A stretch of DNA of 64,000 bases from the NCBI RefSeq assembly GCF_017591425.1, contig NW_024467119.1, positions 27,377,001 to 27,441,000 on the forward strand, given 5' to 3'. Positions 1-11,994 of the stretch are shown one piece after another (within the stretch, counting starts at the first letter, position 1; every line of letters begins with the position of its first letter). The notes beneath the pieces were generated by a model. It did not search any database, was not told the DNA's origin, and saw nothing but the letters and a program-made list of their open reading frames with translations. The position numbers and the translations under genes are program-made. This DNA comes from Ochotona curzoniae. Its lineage: Eukaryota; Chordata; Mammalia; Lagomorpha; Ochotonidae.

Positions 1-1237
1 TTCTTGATACCTACTTATAACTGCTTAATATATATGTAAAAATTTTATGTAAGACAATATAAGCAGTATATGGTACTATGGATGATTTCAGACATCTACT
101 GGGGATATTGGGTAAGATCCTATAGATAGGGGTGGTAACTCTGCACAGAGTACCTGACACTAATGGTCTTATGACATTATCAGGATGATTGGTCAACCAT
201 TGGTTTTGTAATATGTGCCACTAACTTTAAATGGAAACATTCAAGTTCATTATATCTCTTTAACAACCATTGAAAAAACAACTCAAGTATTCTCTTCATG
301 TTACACAACTGATTTTCAGAGGAAAGTGAGAGTCAAAGCAGTTTTTAAGCAAGTGAAGCTATCTGACTCCTAACTTCTAACAGGAGATCAGTTGGAGACG
401 AAATTATCCTGACTCCTAACTTCTAACAGGAGATCAGCTGGAGTTGAGATTATCCCAAAGCCCTTTCTACAGGGAAGCCTTTTGCTGTGGATGGAAAAAA
501 GTCTCTGGTTTGTCCTCGCAAGGCCAGACATGGCTTTACATCATCATGCTGATCAGGAATCAAGAAAATTTGATGCAAATCGGAAAGAAGCCCAGAACTC
601 TAGTTTTCCGAAATAAATTTCTATTTCATTCCTCATGGTATTGAGCTTCTATTTGTTCCCAGTTTGCATGCATAGTATGTGCCACTTTTTGAATACTTTA
701 TTTAATGGAGAGTCAAGCTTGTGATTATAAGGAAAATTGAATGTTATCGAAAAATTAAAAAGAAAAGGGGGAGGAATAGAAGAGATGCAGGAAGTAGCAT
801 TATTTTCTTAAAATATAGATATGAAACAATGAAATGTACTCACTATATATAAAATCAGTCACAGGTAAAAGTTTTACATGTATCATTATCTAAACAATAG
901 GATTTAATTTGCATTTATATTCAAAATTACTATATTTTTAGCAATATTGCTTACAAAGCCCAACAAATACATCTTCCGTCAGACACATTAACCACGAACT
1001 CCCTGGATCACAGACCATCCATTAATGTTCAGAAGACAGTGCAGACACAGGGATCAGAAGACCTGAGGGAAAACTTAGCTGGATATTGGGGTTGTGAAAT
1101 TCACTTTATGTCTAGATCCATTCTATTCCTTAATAAAGTGAAAGGCCAGTCATGCTAACCTAAAATAATGATTTCTAATTTCTGCTCACAACCATACATG
1201 GAGTTTGAAAATAATTTAGTGAATCAAGAATTTGAAG
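1..1237. other. AT-rich sequence without a gene
   Basis: No coding or RNA gene is visible. The short ORFs here have no recognisable domain. The only structure seen is the 46-bp tandem duplication listed separately. Confidence 0.6.
363..454. repeat. 46-bp unit, two tandem copies
   Basis: Two head-to-tail copies of a 46-bp unit occupy 363-408 and 409-454. Each begins CTGACTCCTAACTTCTAACA. They differ at only a few positions near the end of the unit (GTTGGAGACGAAA against GCTGGAGTTGAGA), so the duplication is fairly recent. No third copy or terminal duplication is seen. Confidence 0.9.
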
Positions 1238-1497
1238 ACGGTGCTGGAGATGTAGTGTAATGAGTGAAAGCACTCTCTATTATGTCAGCATCTTATGTGC
1301 ATTCTTCTTGTTAAACTTGCAATCCAGCTCCCGACTAACAGTCTGGGAAAAGCAGCAGAATATGGCCAATGTGTTTGGGTTCCTTCTGCCCTTGTGGGAG
1401 ACTCAAATGAAGCTCCTAGCACCTGACATTGTCCTGGTGCAGACCTGGCTATTGTGGCTATCTAGGGAATGAACCAGTGAATGGAACATCTCACGAT
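1238..1497 (+). mobile_element. Old CSINE (lagomorph C repeat), plus strand
   Basis: A diverged tRNA-derived SINE. The head reads GGTGCTGGAGATGTAGTG. It is followed by the body landmarks TGGGAAAAGCAGCAGAATATGG, here cited as a 1345-1366 block, then TGTGGGAGACTC, AAGCTCCTAGCACCTGACA and GGGAATGAACCAGTGAATGGA in family order. The usual CT-rich and A-rich tail is decayed, and no target duplication can be recognised. The small ORF over this stretch is a chance frame. Confidence 0.7.
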
Positions 1498-3767
1498 GCC
1501 TCACGATTTCAATTGAATAAATTAATCATAGCTTAAAAGGATTAAATAAAGAATAAGGACATGCTTCTCTGCAGTAATTATAAATGTTATTATTATTGAG
1601 TGTGTTTGAAACTTTTATTTCAGACATACTTCTATGGTGCAACAATGTGAAAGACCCTTGACATTCTAAAGTTTATTCAAAAAGTTGAAAAATCAGTGCT
1701 TCATGAAGAGCCTTTCCAGCTCCAATTGTTCTAATTGTGTGTTGCTGACCTGGTAAACCATGTGTGATGTAACAAGTTCTAATGTGTTACGACTTTCTTA
1801 GACTTCAGATGATCAGTTTTTACCATATCCTGACAAATATGGATTTGAGGATTTTTTTTTCCTTCCAGAAGGTTACGAGCTAATCTCCTATGGATTTTCT
1901 TTTCCTGGGAGCCAATTCATGGCTATTTGGCTGACCAATGGAGCTTAGAGTATGTAGCTACAGCTATTCTCTGCAGTAATAGAAGAGAGTCTACTAAAAG
2001 AAGTTGAAAAATGGGAAACACACTAATCCCTCCTGTACAATAAGAAAAATGTAAAAGCACACCTGAGGCATGAGCTGAGAAAATTGGTGGGTATGTTATT
2101 AAACCATAATATTCAGAGGAATCAGAATAGAAATCACAACAAAACCGGGATAAACTAAATGCCTGGAGTAACTGTAAACAAATGCTTCTCAGGCTTTTAC
2201 TCCTTAAGTCTTGAAGACCACTGCAGAATTCCATGTTAACTTCAGCTTCTAGGAGTAATTAAGCTACAGATATCATTTCACAACTTGACATTTATTATCC
2301 TTGGAGCACTGGGGATACTTTGGTATGGAGTAGGGTAGAGTATCCACAAGCAGCACATTACTTCTGAAGTGTCTATCTTCCCAGAAAATGACTCAGATGT
2401 CATGTAAGGGAATTTTAAGTTACACCTGTCCACCCAGCCAAGGTAGGAACCTAAGGTTATACACAGTTCATTTCCACATTTGAAGGTCCTCAGTTCCGGA
2501 TGAGTATTGCATATTTATGACTGAAATTCTTTAGTTGTGTGACTCTTTGCAACTCTTCCCCAACAATTAATTGATTTACACAGGTGATGAGGAAGTCCAA
2601 AATCATGACTACATACATTTGTCCGTTGTATCAGTCAGGGATTTGGCTCCAGCAACCCTTTGTCAATCTGCAGATATTCAAATTCATTGTTTAAAGTAGT
2701 GTAGTACTGGCAAATACCCTATGCTTAGAGTGCTATATAAATTATCTCTAGAATACCTACAGTACATATCACAATACAGAAGGTATCTTAAATAGTTGTT
2801 ATATGCTCTTGTGTATGGTTTGGGGAATAATGACAAAGAATAGGAGTCTGCAATTTTTTCTAAATATTTTTAATATTTGCTTGATTGAATCCATAGATGC
2901 CAGACTTATTGATGAGAGGGTTAACTTTATATATGAATATATTCATATATGCACACACACACATACTAAGGACATGGGCAAAGAAGGATTTACAGGAGCA
3001 AATCTCAAGTAGAATCGGCAGAACTTGAGAGAGACTTCATCTCAAGGAAAATATTTGGAAAAGTTCAAGAAATTTGCATACAGTTTGAGGACCAAAGGTG
3101 AGATACAGTTTTGTAAATAGCTAATTCTGGAACCTCTTGACTCTAAGTTAGATTATGAACACCCAAAAGAATAAAGGCACACTTCCCTCAGTAAGGAGCT
3201 GCCTCGATACTGAATGCATTTAGGTCTTTGATATTTCTAGGCAATCTGCACAATGGACCTTATTCTACAGGCAGGAAGCCATTTCCACATTCACCTGGCA
3301 GTGGAGCTCACAAGGAAGGATGAGAATGCTCTTCATCCAACCTGAACCATCAGACTGGCTTTCCTCTCTGACAGTGGAGTCTGCTAAGTGAAGGCAAGGG
3401 TGACAGCCCTGCTTAGTAACTAAAGCAGTGGATATGCACCTGTAGATATTTTATACAAGTGATGACAGAGCCCTAGACTTGAATGTGGAAACACAGGCAG
3501 CAGTGTCATTGGATTCGAAGTCAGTGCACTGTGTGTCTGTGTATGCAGTATAAAAGGAATGCCTCCAGCAGTGGCAGCAGAAGCAGCAAAAACATGAACT
3601 AATTTAGGAGTGTGAAAAGGTATTTGACTAATCTCAAGTATATTTGGAAAGAGTTTTGCTGGCCTAGAATGTGTGATATGCAGTGAAAAGGGGATTTTCT
3701 TTTTCACCAAAAACATTTTGATCTTGCTCTTACACACCATTACTACAAGCATGTGAAACCTACAGAT
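1498..3767. other. Sequence without a gene or assigned repeat
   Basis: No exon, RNA gene or recognisable repeat. A small AT palindrome is present: arms ATATATGAAT (2929-2938) and ATTCATATAT (2941-2950), followed by a short CA run (2952-2963). The 103-aa and 110-aa minus-strand ORFs in this region show no domain, signal peptide or codon pattern that would support them. Confidence 0.5.
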
Positions 3768-3773
3768 GCTTCT
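3768..3773. repeat. Target-site duplication of the solo LTR (left copy)
   Basis: GCTTCT abuts the TG of the LTR and is repeated exactly at 4233-4238 after the terminal CA. The duplication is perfect, which suggests a fairly recent insertion. Confidence 0.85.
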
Positions 3774-4232
3774 TGTCAGGAGCCGTGTACTGTAGCCACA
3801 CTGAAGCCATTTTGAATATAGAACTATGGGCCAGTGGAAAATCCCTGGCTGGCTAGATGCTTGGGAAAGAAGTTATGAAGCTAATCACACGCTTAGCTTC
3901 AATTGTTTGTAGCAACTGTTTTAGAATATGATTTATGCTGTACCTGCCGACATCTTGTTACTGGTTACCTACACTATTGTTGATATGTTGGTTACTATTG
4001 TGGATATGGTGACTGCTCAAGAACAATCGGTCTGGAGACCATGGCTTGCGTCCTAGTTTCTCCTTTCCTCCCTGAGCCTTAGTTACTGAAGAGTATAAAA
4101 ACCCTCAATTAAAATCAATAAACTGACAGCTTGATCAGACATCCTGTCTTGCTGTCCATTCTTCGTGTCTCTTGTCCCCCAATCTCTCCTAGGTGGTTGC
4201 GACCCCCGTTGACTGTCCTGCTGGACGGGACA
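3774..4232 (+). mobile_element. Solo LTR of an endogenous retrovirus (ERV2/ERVK-like)
   Basis: This 459-bp element starts TGTCAGGAGCC and ends GACGGGACA, so it has the TG...CA ends of a retroviral LTR. It is flanked by a perfect 6-bp direct repeat GCTTCT (3768-3773 and 4233-4238); a 6-bp target duplication is typical of ERVK/beta-like integration. Inside are a TATA box TATAAAA (4094-4100) and a polyadenylation signal AATAAA (4117-4122), about 20 bp apart, as in compact betaretrovirus-like LTRs. A T/C-rich R-U5 stretch with GGTGGTTGCGACCCCCGTTG (about 4191-4210) follows. No primer-binding site or internal retroviral sequence follows the 3' end, so this is a recombination product (solo LTR), not a provirus. 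Orientation is set by the TATA box and poly(A) order. The family name is recognition by eye. Confidence 0.85.
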
Positions 4233-4238
4233 GCTTCT

Positions 4239-4514
4239 ATCACAGAAAACATGAGGTAGCTTTGCTTGAAACAATCCCAAACAGAAATCACAAGCACCAC
4301 CATTTCTGAAATCAGTCTACTAAGAATTCAAGATTCATCTCTGCACCAACAGGGCAGTTGCAAAGAATATCACCCTATACATTGCCACAAGCAATGATCA
4401 AGAGCAGTAACAACAGTGTAGCCCATCAAGTAGGAGACACTCCCAATCATTTTCTGAGTACCATCAACTTCACAAAACACTGAAAAGGGAGCAGCATCTC
4501 ACCAGTTCAGAGTG
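4239..4514. other. Sequence between the LTR and an old CSINE
   Basis: Nothing recognisable beyond the LTR target duplication at its left edge. Confidence 0.4.
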
Positions 4515-4864
4515 TGAATTGTTGCACAATACACTATGCAGCCACCACGACACATCAATCTATCGTGCAGCTACCAACGACACCTGCATCCCATAGGAGT
4601 TCCAGTTCAAGTACTGGCTCCACCACTTTTGAGCCAGTTCCATGTTAATGAGCACGAGAAAGCAGTGGGAGATGGCTCCAGTACTTTGATCCATGCCTCT
4701 CATGTGGAACACCCAGCTGGAGTTCCAGACTCCTGGCTCAGGGCTGACCCAGTCCTAATTGCTGAGGCAGCTTAGAGAATAAATTAATGAATGACGCATC
4801 TTTTCTCTGTCTCTCTCTGCTCGTTTGCCACTCTGTCTTTCAAATAAATGAAATAAATCTAAGA
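4515..4864 (+). mobile_element. Old CSINE, plus strand
   Basis: A diverged near full-length copy. In order it shows a decayed tRNA-like head, TGCATCCCATAGGAGTTCCA, CAGTTCCATGTTAATG, GAAAGCAGTGGGAGATGGC, ACCCAGCTGGAGTTCCAGAC, a CT-rich block and the tail CAAATAAATGAAATAAATCT. The 79-aa ORF over it is a by-product. No clear target duplication remains. Confidence 0.75.
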
Positions 4865-4985
4865 CCAAGAGGCTCATTTACATGTCTTTACCTATCTGAC
4901 TTAAATCCCCCTTGGGTAGTGAATTTTGTTGAGAACTGGAATTTTTTTCACAAACGTGAAGAGATGAAAATAATCAATGGTTTCA

Positions 4986-5314
4986 GGGCCTGACGCCTTG
5001 GCCTAGCGGCTGAAGTCCTCACCATGAACATGCCAGGATCCCAAATGGGCACCGGTTCTAATCCCAGCAGTTCCACTTCTCATCCAGCTCAGTGATTGTG
5101 GCCTGGGAAAGCAGTTGAGGACAGCCCAAAGCCTTGGAACCCTGCACCAAGGTGGTAGACCTGGAGGAGGTTCCTGGCTCCTCGCTATGGATTGGTGCAG
5201 CACCGGCCATTGCAGTCATGTGGGGAGTGAATCATCCGATGGAAAATCTTCCTCTCTGTCTCTCCTCCTCTCTGTATATCTGACTTTGTAATAAAAATAA
5301 ATAAATCTTTTTTA
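4986..5314 (+). mobile_element. Young CSINE with 19-bp target duplication
   Basis: A full-length SINE headed GGGCCTGACGCCTTGGCCTA with a B box GGTTCTAATCC (5054-5064), a body containing GAGTGAATCATCCGATGG, a CT-rich stretch and the tail AATAAAAATAAATAAATCTT. It is flanked by a perfect 19-bp direct repeat AAAATAATCAATGGTTTCA (4967-4985 and 5315-5333), diagnostic of L1-mediated retroposition. The clean duplication and close match to the other young copies mark it as a recent, lineage-specific insertion. Confidence 0.92.
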
Positions 5315-6521
5315 AAAATAATCAATGGTTTCAAGCAGATCTTCTGGCAGCTTCAAAAAACTTAAATATAAATTAAGCATAAAGATTAAAACATTTTACC
5401 TTGTGAATTTCAAAATGAGGTTTAATTTCCCAATTATTGCAAAATATCAATCCCAGACTTTAGTTCTCCATTTAATGAGGTAGTATGAAAGGCACTACTG
5501 CCCCAGGCACTTTGTGCATTGCACTATTTCTATGAATAAAAACAGGACTAAAAGGCATGCTACTTAATTCTCGGAAAATCTGAAACTTGGTAGCAAAACT
5601 AGATTATACAAAAGGAAACAAACCATGATTTTAATTTCCAGAATCATTTTTTTAAAACTTTCTATGGAAGATTTACTAATCCCATAAACATTCTGTTCTT
5701 GTGCAAGATGATGTAGGCATTTTTTTAAAGAATTACAAAAGTACAGAAAACTAAACAGAAGTGTCTCATAAGTAGTATCTGCGAGACATGAAGAATCTTT
5801 TTGGACACACATTTGAATATTTGTTTATTTCTATAGTTCACACTCAGCAATGTACTGATAATTTTGTCAAAAATTACATGTCATCATAAAGGCTAAAAAC
5901 AGTAAGACTTACGTAAAAGACAATCTAACAAAGAAGTAGAAAAATTCAAGATCTCATCTCTTCTTAAATGAGTTATCTACATAGTTCTGGTTCCTATGGA
6001 GTATTGTCCCTTTAGACTTTAGAAAGCATCAATGATTTCAGCATTCTTTTACCTAAGATTCACCATACACTCAATGCTTTTCCTTCTTTTGATTTTAATT
6101 GAAATCATCTTGCTGTTATAGAGGCTTTTTCAAAGAAATATCTTTCTTGGGTTCTCAAATCAGATTCTGGTCAGACAAGTTATAAAAAGTTACTACATTT
6201 TTGCACCAAAACATTTTGAAATCTATGCATAGTTTTTCATAGTGCCCTTGTAACTATAATTGAAGTACTGCAAAGCAAATCAGTTGCTGAAAATAAAGTA
6301 CTAAATGAACCTTCAGAAAATAATCAGTTGCCCACAGGTAATCATGCACTAATGGAACTTCTGAATTAGAAGAAAAATGTGTCTTCTTTCAACACGCATT
6401 TAACAAGTAAACTGGCTTCAAACTATTTTTTAATCGCAAGAATGTCTCTTCCAGCTCTAGCTCATGGAGAATTCGCGAGCTTCATGAGCACATCTGCATG
6501 TTAATCACTAATGGTACCCCT

Positions 6522-6608
6522 CTTCATTGGCATTGTCACTGTACATTTATACGGCCACAATACTCCTTCATTAGTATTGTCAGTATACATTTATATGGCC
6601 ACTATGAA
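6522..6608. repeat. 44-bp unit, two diverged tandem copies
   Basis: Two copies in direct orientation with a period of 44 bp: CTTCATTGGCATTGTCACTG at the start of the first and CTTCATTAGTATTGTCAGTA at the start of the second. Both continue with TACATTTATA and GGCCAC. The differences are mostly single substitutions, so the duplication is old. Confidence 0.75.
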
Positions 6609-6698
6609 TAATAACACCATTCACAGAACCTTTATCACCTTGCTTAAATTTTATTTTGCTTAGATGAAGAAATATATCATATTATTTTATCCAATTTA

Positions 6699-6724
6699 TT
6701 TATGACACTTTATAGTGTCATAAA
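6699..6724. repeat. Perfect 11-bp inverted repeat, 4-nt loop
   Basis: TTTATGACACT (6699-6709) and AGTGTCATAAA (6714-6724) are exact reverse complements around TTAT. It could be the core of a decayed palindromic DNA transposon or chance. No T-run follows on either strand to suggest a terminator. Confidence 0.8.
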
Positions 6725-6939
6725 ACCTATATGTCATCCTGCAGCAGCACTCAGACACTCGGTGCAAACACAGAGGACAAATCTTGACCAATGCCATTCG
6801 TAATATTTAATACTTAATAAAATTCTAAACATAACATATATAGTTAATAGACTTCTAAATCTAAAAGGTATTGCATGATTTTGATAATAAAAACACTAAA
6901 TTGTTTTTGTATAGGAACAGAAGGCTGAGTCTGCAGGTA

Positions 6940-6953
6940 GCAATAGGGGGCAG
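6940..6953 (+). promoter_or_regulatory. CTCF-like core motif
   Basis: GCAATAGGGGGCAG matches the CTCF core CCASYAGRKGGCRS at 12 of 14 positions, including the central AGGGGGC. Upstream CTGCAGGTAG is GC-richer than its surroundings. Motif match only; occupancy is unknown. Confidence 0.35.
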
Positions 6954-7599
6954 CAGGGAGGACTTCAGAAAGTCACGGTCACCTGAGCTAGGGTAAGCAA
7001 GGACATCTCTCTTTGGTATATGGCATTACAGCCAATGCATAGAAACCCACAACCATTGGCCAACGACTTGCTGCTTTTTATGGAACAAACTAGTGTCAGC
7101 ATAGCAATATCAGATCAAGGAACATAAAGCACGAGGGAGGGATATATCAATACACAATTTTGGTGTGTGGGAAGAGAGTAAAGCCTATTTAAACCTGACT
7201 TTCAGGAGAAAGCTACCCCAACTACAAGTTTGTTGAGTAGAAGAACTATACCTCAATCATGCTCACACACAAACATACTCACTCACCCAAATACACATTC
7301 AATTTGATGTTGACAACGAATGAATTAATTGTGCCAATACTTTATCTGAGACTCAAACATTAATCTCTATTCCTCTTCTACCTGATTTTTTTCATTTTGA
7401 TTCTTGTGTAGTTTTAATAGGTTAAACTGACCCCATCTGTAAGCAACTGTGTAGGTTGCCTTGTACCTAAGCAAAATATTACACTGCTGAGAGAAAAGCA
7501 GCCAATAGCTGCCAGGCATTCTGGGCCTGCTTAATGCCAAGTATGTGTTAACTATACCACTGTGCCAACATAATTCCCTATTCTGTTTTTTTTAAATAT

Positions 7600-9340
7600 G
7601 TATGGGGAAGGCTAGGGCACCAGACTGTGACATGCCCCCCCAGCCCCTCAGCACACCACACTCTGCTCTGAGGTAGGGGGGCTGCCGATTGCCTGGGAAG
7701 ATGATCTGGGGACATGTTGTATTTGGGTCACTGAGAGGAGGTTTGACAGGACAGGTGACTCCGGTGGGCTCTCACAGATCAAGCCACTGAACTCACAGGT
7801 AGGTGAGGCAACTGAGAGAGGATGGCTGCGGCGGGGGGGGGGGGGTACTGAAGAGCATGTCTTGAATAAGCCAACGCATTTTTCTACTAGGTTCAACTGG
7901 GCTGCGCTAATTAGCATTGCCTGCTGCCCTCCAGTGTACTCTAAAACTAGGGCTATGGAGAATGTCTGCCTTCGTGGTGCCATAGTAACCACTTGTGAGT
8001 GTTGGGGCAGGGAATGGACCACAGCAACCACCAGATTAAAAGAGAACCAGAACTAGGGGAAAGATCTGTAACAGAGTCTCCTCTGTAGGACTACAGAACT
8101 CACCAGCTTGTGTGAAAGCTAGGGGATGACAAAACCAAGCCAGAATGAGCTGAACAACTCATGGTAGCAGGAGTTGGAGAATGCTGGGCTGGGCCTGGCT
8201 ACAGCACCCACTAGAAGATGCAAAGGATGAGAAAGGAGAGACAATGCAAGCAGGGTTGTGGTACGCACCAGCATGAGTGAGATCCAAAGGTGCGAGCAGG
8301 CTTGATAAGGGAATTTGGAGAACTCCTTTGCTAGACTGCAGCTGATGTTAGGGAGAATGAGAGCCAGGACTGAGGACAGGCCAGGCCAAGCTGCTCTGTT
8401 AGCATGTGTATATATGGTCTAAGTCTTGGGACAGTCCAGGTTGGGTCAGGTTGTAGTACCAACTGGCACACATGCGAGCCAGGAAAGGATAGGCCATGCC
8501 AGGGCTGAACTAGGCTGCAAGTTCCACAAGCAAGGACTGAAACTATAGGTGGGCCGAGTCAGTACAAATCCAATCATCTGCTGGCATGCACAAGCTCCAG
8601 GACTAGGAATCTGCCTAGTAGGCTAACTCCTGCTAGACTGCAACTCACACTTGTAAGCACAAAAGCCAGGGATTGGGGAAGATTGGACTGGGCAAGGTTA
8701 TAGCACTTATAGGGAAGCATGTGGGCTAGAGTGTGGGCCACACTGGGATAGGTCCAGTACCATGGCACTCACGAGAGCCACGGTAAGTGTGGAACAGGCC
8801 AAGTTATGCTGCAGCACATGCCAGCTCAATACCTAGGGCACAATACCTGCAGGCATGTGTGAGATCCAAGGCTAAGAGCAGGCCTAGTAGGGGAACTCAG
8901 GGAACACTGCAGCTAGTATGACAGGGCATGGGGCAGGCCAGGCCAGGCCGGGCTGCAGTGCCATTCAGCAAACAAAGTAGGCCATGTCTGGAGAAGAGCC
9001 AGACTGGTCCAGTCTGCAGTCCACACTGGCATAAGCAAGAGCCAGGAAAGACTACAGGGCAGGCCAGGTTGTCCCATAGTAACCACCAGTTCACACAAAT
9101 ATTATAGCTGGGGTTGGACCAAGTTGGGCTAGAGTATTGTACTTGCTGGAAAACACTGGGAGCAGGGGTAGACCAAGATGAGCCAGGCTGCAGCACCTGC
9201 TCTCAAATTCCGTAACTGGCTATGCCAGACTTGGCTGAAGCACCTGCCATCACACGTAAGATCAAAAACTAGGAGTGAGCCTGGTAGGGGAAATTCAGAT
9301 ACTCCCCACCCACCAGGCTGCATCTTACATTGATAATTTA
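7600..9340 (-). repeat. Degenerate ~60-bp tandem monomer array (minus orientation)
   Basis: A GC-richer block in AT-rich surroundings, built of diverged monomers. Each starts like CTGCAGTACC-CACTGGCACA and continues through GAGCCAGG and CAGGCCAGGCTGG. Monomer starts at 8953, 9014, 9074-9075, 9135 and 9188 are spaced about 53-61 bp; earlier ones at 8199, 8256, 8451 and 8515 fit the same rhythm less regularly. The reverse complement matches the monomers at 31.65-34.06 kb and 24.28-24.70 kb. The left part (7600-8150) is less regular and includes a 12-base G run (7833-7845 region). The several short ORFs here are by-products of biased composition. I cannot name the family; a LINE 5' UTR monomer or a minisatellite-bearing composite element is possible. 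Confidence 0.7.
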
Positions 9341-11994
9341 CTAAGACGACAGTCCATATTTTAAAGTTGAAGGAACTCCAGCTTGCCAAGATTGATGGAT
9401 CTGCCCCCTAGTTGTTGTTACATAATGAGGTAGTCACAGCTAATCCTTGCCTTTCTGACTTCGGGTTCTTACATCTAACTACTAGAAAACACCTCTTTCC
9501 CAGACTGACAAAATACGTACTCTGTAACATGAATTACAAGCTGCAATTATGCATTATTTCTCCAAGTAGATCACCAGATTGTGGTTTATCAACTATTTGC
9601 TTGCATCATTAGGTTTGCCAGCTGTATTTTTATTGTCTACTGCCATAATTTTTTAACTTCAGTCACATGATTTTTTTTCACTCCTCAGCAAGCAGTAAAT
9701 CAAGGATACCAACATTTCCTGATCTTTTTGCTGAGTGTTACTCAAACAAAACACAGCTTGAGACTCTCATTAAGCTGCATGTATGAATGGAGTTAGCTGA
9801 TAGCTTTATTTCATTCAAAGTTGGCCAGAAATTTCCCTTTTCCTTGGTGAATTATATTACTAAGCAAGGAAGGGCAACATTATCTGAACCAGTAAAATCT
9901 TACTGAATACAGTAATTTCACAGATGCTTTGTTAATAACTCAGGAAATTTTGATTGATAATACACAGAAACTTCAAAACGTCTGGGAGGGAGAATGGAAT
10001 TAAAATTTATTTTCATGCAAAAATAAAATTTGAGTTTTGTTGTTGTTGTTGTTGTTGTAGTTTTCTCATGATATGTGTTATCCATGAACTTCTCGATGTC
10101 TGTTCATGTAAGATGTTGTGTCAAATAAATTCTCTCTACTTCATATCCAGTTTCCATCCTTCACCAACTGTACAAATTGTACTGGGAGCCACTTTGTATG
10201 CTGGCACACAGTGGGGGCAGCAGCAGAATCAAAGAGAGGGAAAACATCAAAAATCAATCATATTCCCTCTCCCCTCCCTGCTGGGTCACCATAGGATGGC
10301 TATGTTTTTCTCCTAGAGGCCATCTTTCTCTCCCTCTGTAGCCACAGTCATCTGAAAGCAGCAATAACTTGATATTACTAGCTCAGGTATCTCCCTCTGT
10401 TCTTGTTCCTGTTCCTAAAATGAATGCACCCCGTGCAGAAAACAGGCCCCTTTAGGAAACTCCTGACATTACTCCACTCTGACTGACACAGGTGATTCTG
10501 CACGAGTTCTTGCCCTGTAGCCAGGGATGCCAGCAGCCTTTACCAAAGGACATGCTTGAGACAGCAAGAAAAACATTCTCCTGTTAGTTCAGTTTCACTG
10601 ACTGCATTCAGCGGAACCAAATGGCTTTCTTATCTCAAAACTCACATACTTTGGAGGTGTGAAACTTCACTGAGAATCTGCAGGAGAAGAAAATTGTGAG
10701 AAGTATTTTCTCATTGTATTTGTTCCCTCAGAGCATGGACTAAGAGGGAAAGGGTTGAATCACTGCTATTGACCACAGACTCCCACACTGTGCTGGTTGG
10801 AATGCCTCCAATAGGACACTCGGAAGGTGTCAGGGATGCTGACTTGTGCTTGCCAACACAGCTGATCTCTGGCTGCTGCACTCAGCTAATTGGTATTTCT
10901 TCCACTGCCTCTAGTGAGAATTTTTCTGTCACTAGCTGTCACTTCTCATCACAGTCTCCACAACAATTTATTACTTTCCTCTCTCTTCTGGCCACATTTC
11001 ATCTGCAATGAGGCCAGACAGTTGTCCTCCTGATGTGAACTAGGATACAGATATTTCAAAATAATATTTCATCAATCTTGTGCTGTTTACTCTGTTATTA
11101 TTTCTTCAGGGCTTTTGGGCTTCGGTGCAAAAGAGAAATGAATTTCTTTATAATTATAAGGGCACGAGATAGTGCTTTTCCTTTTATCTACCAAATGCTT
11201 TCAAATATGTTATGAGCTATTTTTATTGTTTTAGATTAATAGCCTTCAATGTGTTTAACTTTCCTAAACATTCATTGTTGTTTACGAAAGTTAAGAGTGC
11301 CAGACATCTGAAAGGCAGGTCACCATCCAGCTGTCACTGCTATTTTTGTTTTGCCCATTCTGTTTGATTCCTTTCAGTCTATTTTACTAAGATACCAGCT
11401 CTCTTTAAGAACATGTTCACACTCTAATGAGTTTTGAATTGTACTCTCAGCACACAATGACTTATTTTTCTATTCTCATTTTAATGTATCTTTGCGGGTC
11501 TTTCTAAAAGTTGGTTGAAAATGGAATCAAAAGATATTGACAATTGGTGTCAATTTTTTTTAAATGCAAACATTTGTATAATTTTTCATATAAATTTCAA
11601 ATATAGTCATAAATATTTTAGATATAATTACACATTTCAAATACGGCCACATGTATTTCTGAAAACTACAACGGACATACAACTTTATATGCTAAAATTT
11701 AGATCTCATAAATGCCAACTGATACCTTGCCCCCTGATTCCCACAGTGAGGGAGTCTCAACATCAAAACACTGATTCCATCTAGACATGTGGGACCATCC
11801 TAGGCTAAAGCAGTGCTGGGTCAGCCAATGGCTGAACACTAGTTGTCAAAATTTCACTTGCCTTATTCCTCCTGAGAGACGCCTGCTTCTTCCAATTGTG
11901 TGGCTAAGCCTCTGTCTTACAGGGAAATACAAGATACTAACACTTTTTGGACAAGTCTTGCAGTTTAGTGAAAAAGGCAAGGCTTCAGTTTGCA
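9341..11994. other. Sequence without a gene or assigned repeat
   Basis: No exon, RNA gene or confident repeat is visible apart from the TTG microsatellite listed separately. The 120-aa ORF spanning 9954-10316 has a Cys run that is just the TTG repeat translated and carries no family signature. Confidence 0.45.
10034..10058. repeat. (TTG)n microsatellite
   Basis: About eight uninterrupted TTG units. Confidence 0.9.

Larger units (their letters stand above)
5334..7599. other. AT-rich sequence without a gene
   Basis: No gene or complete repeat is seen. The small structures listed separately (44-bp duplication, perfect hairpin, CTCF-like motif) are the only recognisable signals. Confidence 0.5.

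Noticed and set aside
6180..6245. TTTTTGCACCAAAACATTTTGAAATC-type sequence (given here only by position) resembling a recurrent mammalian repeat
   Set aside because: I could not assign the family or find clear ends; a related-looking piece at 44130-44170 is too short to confirm.
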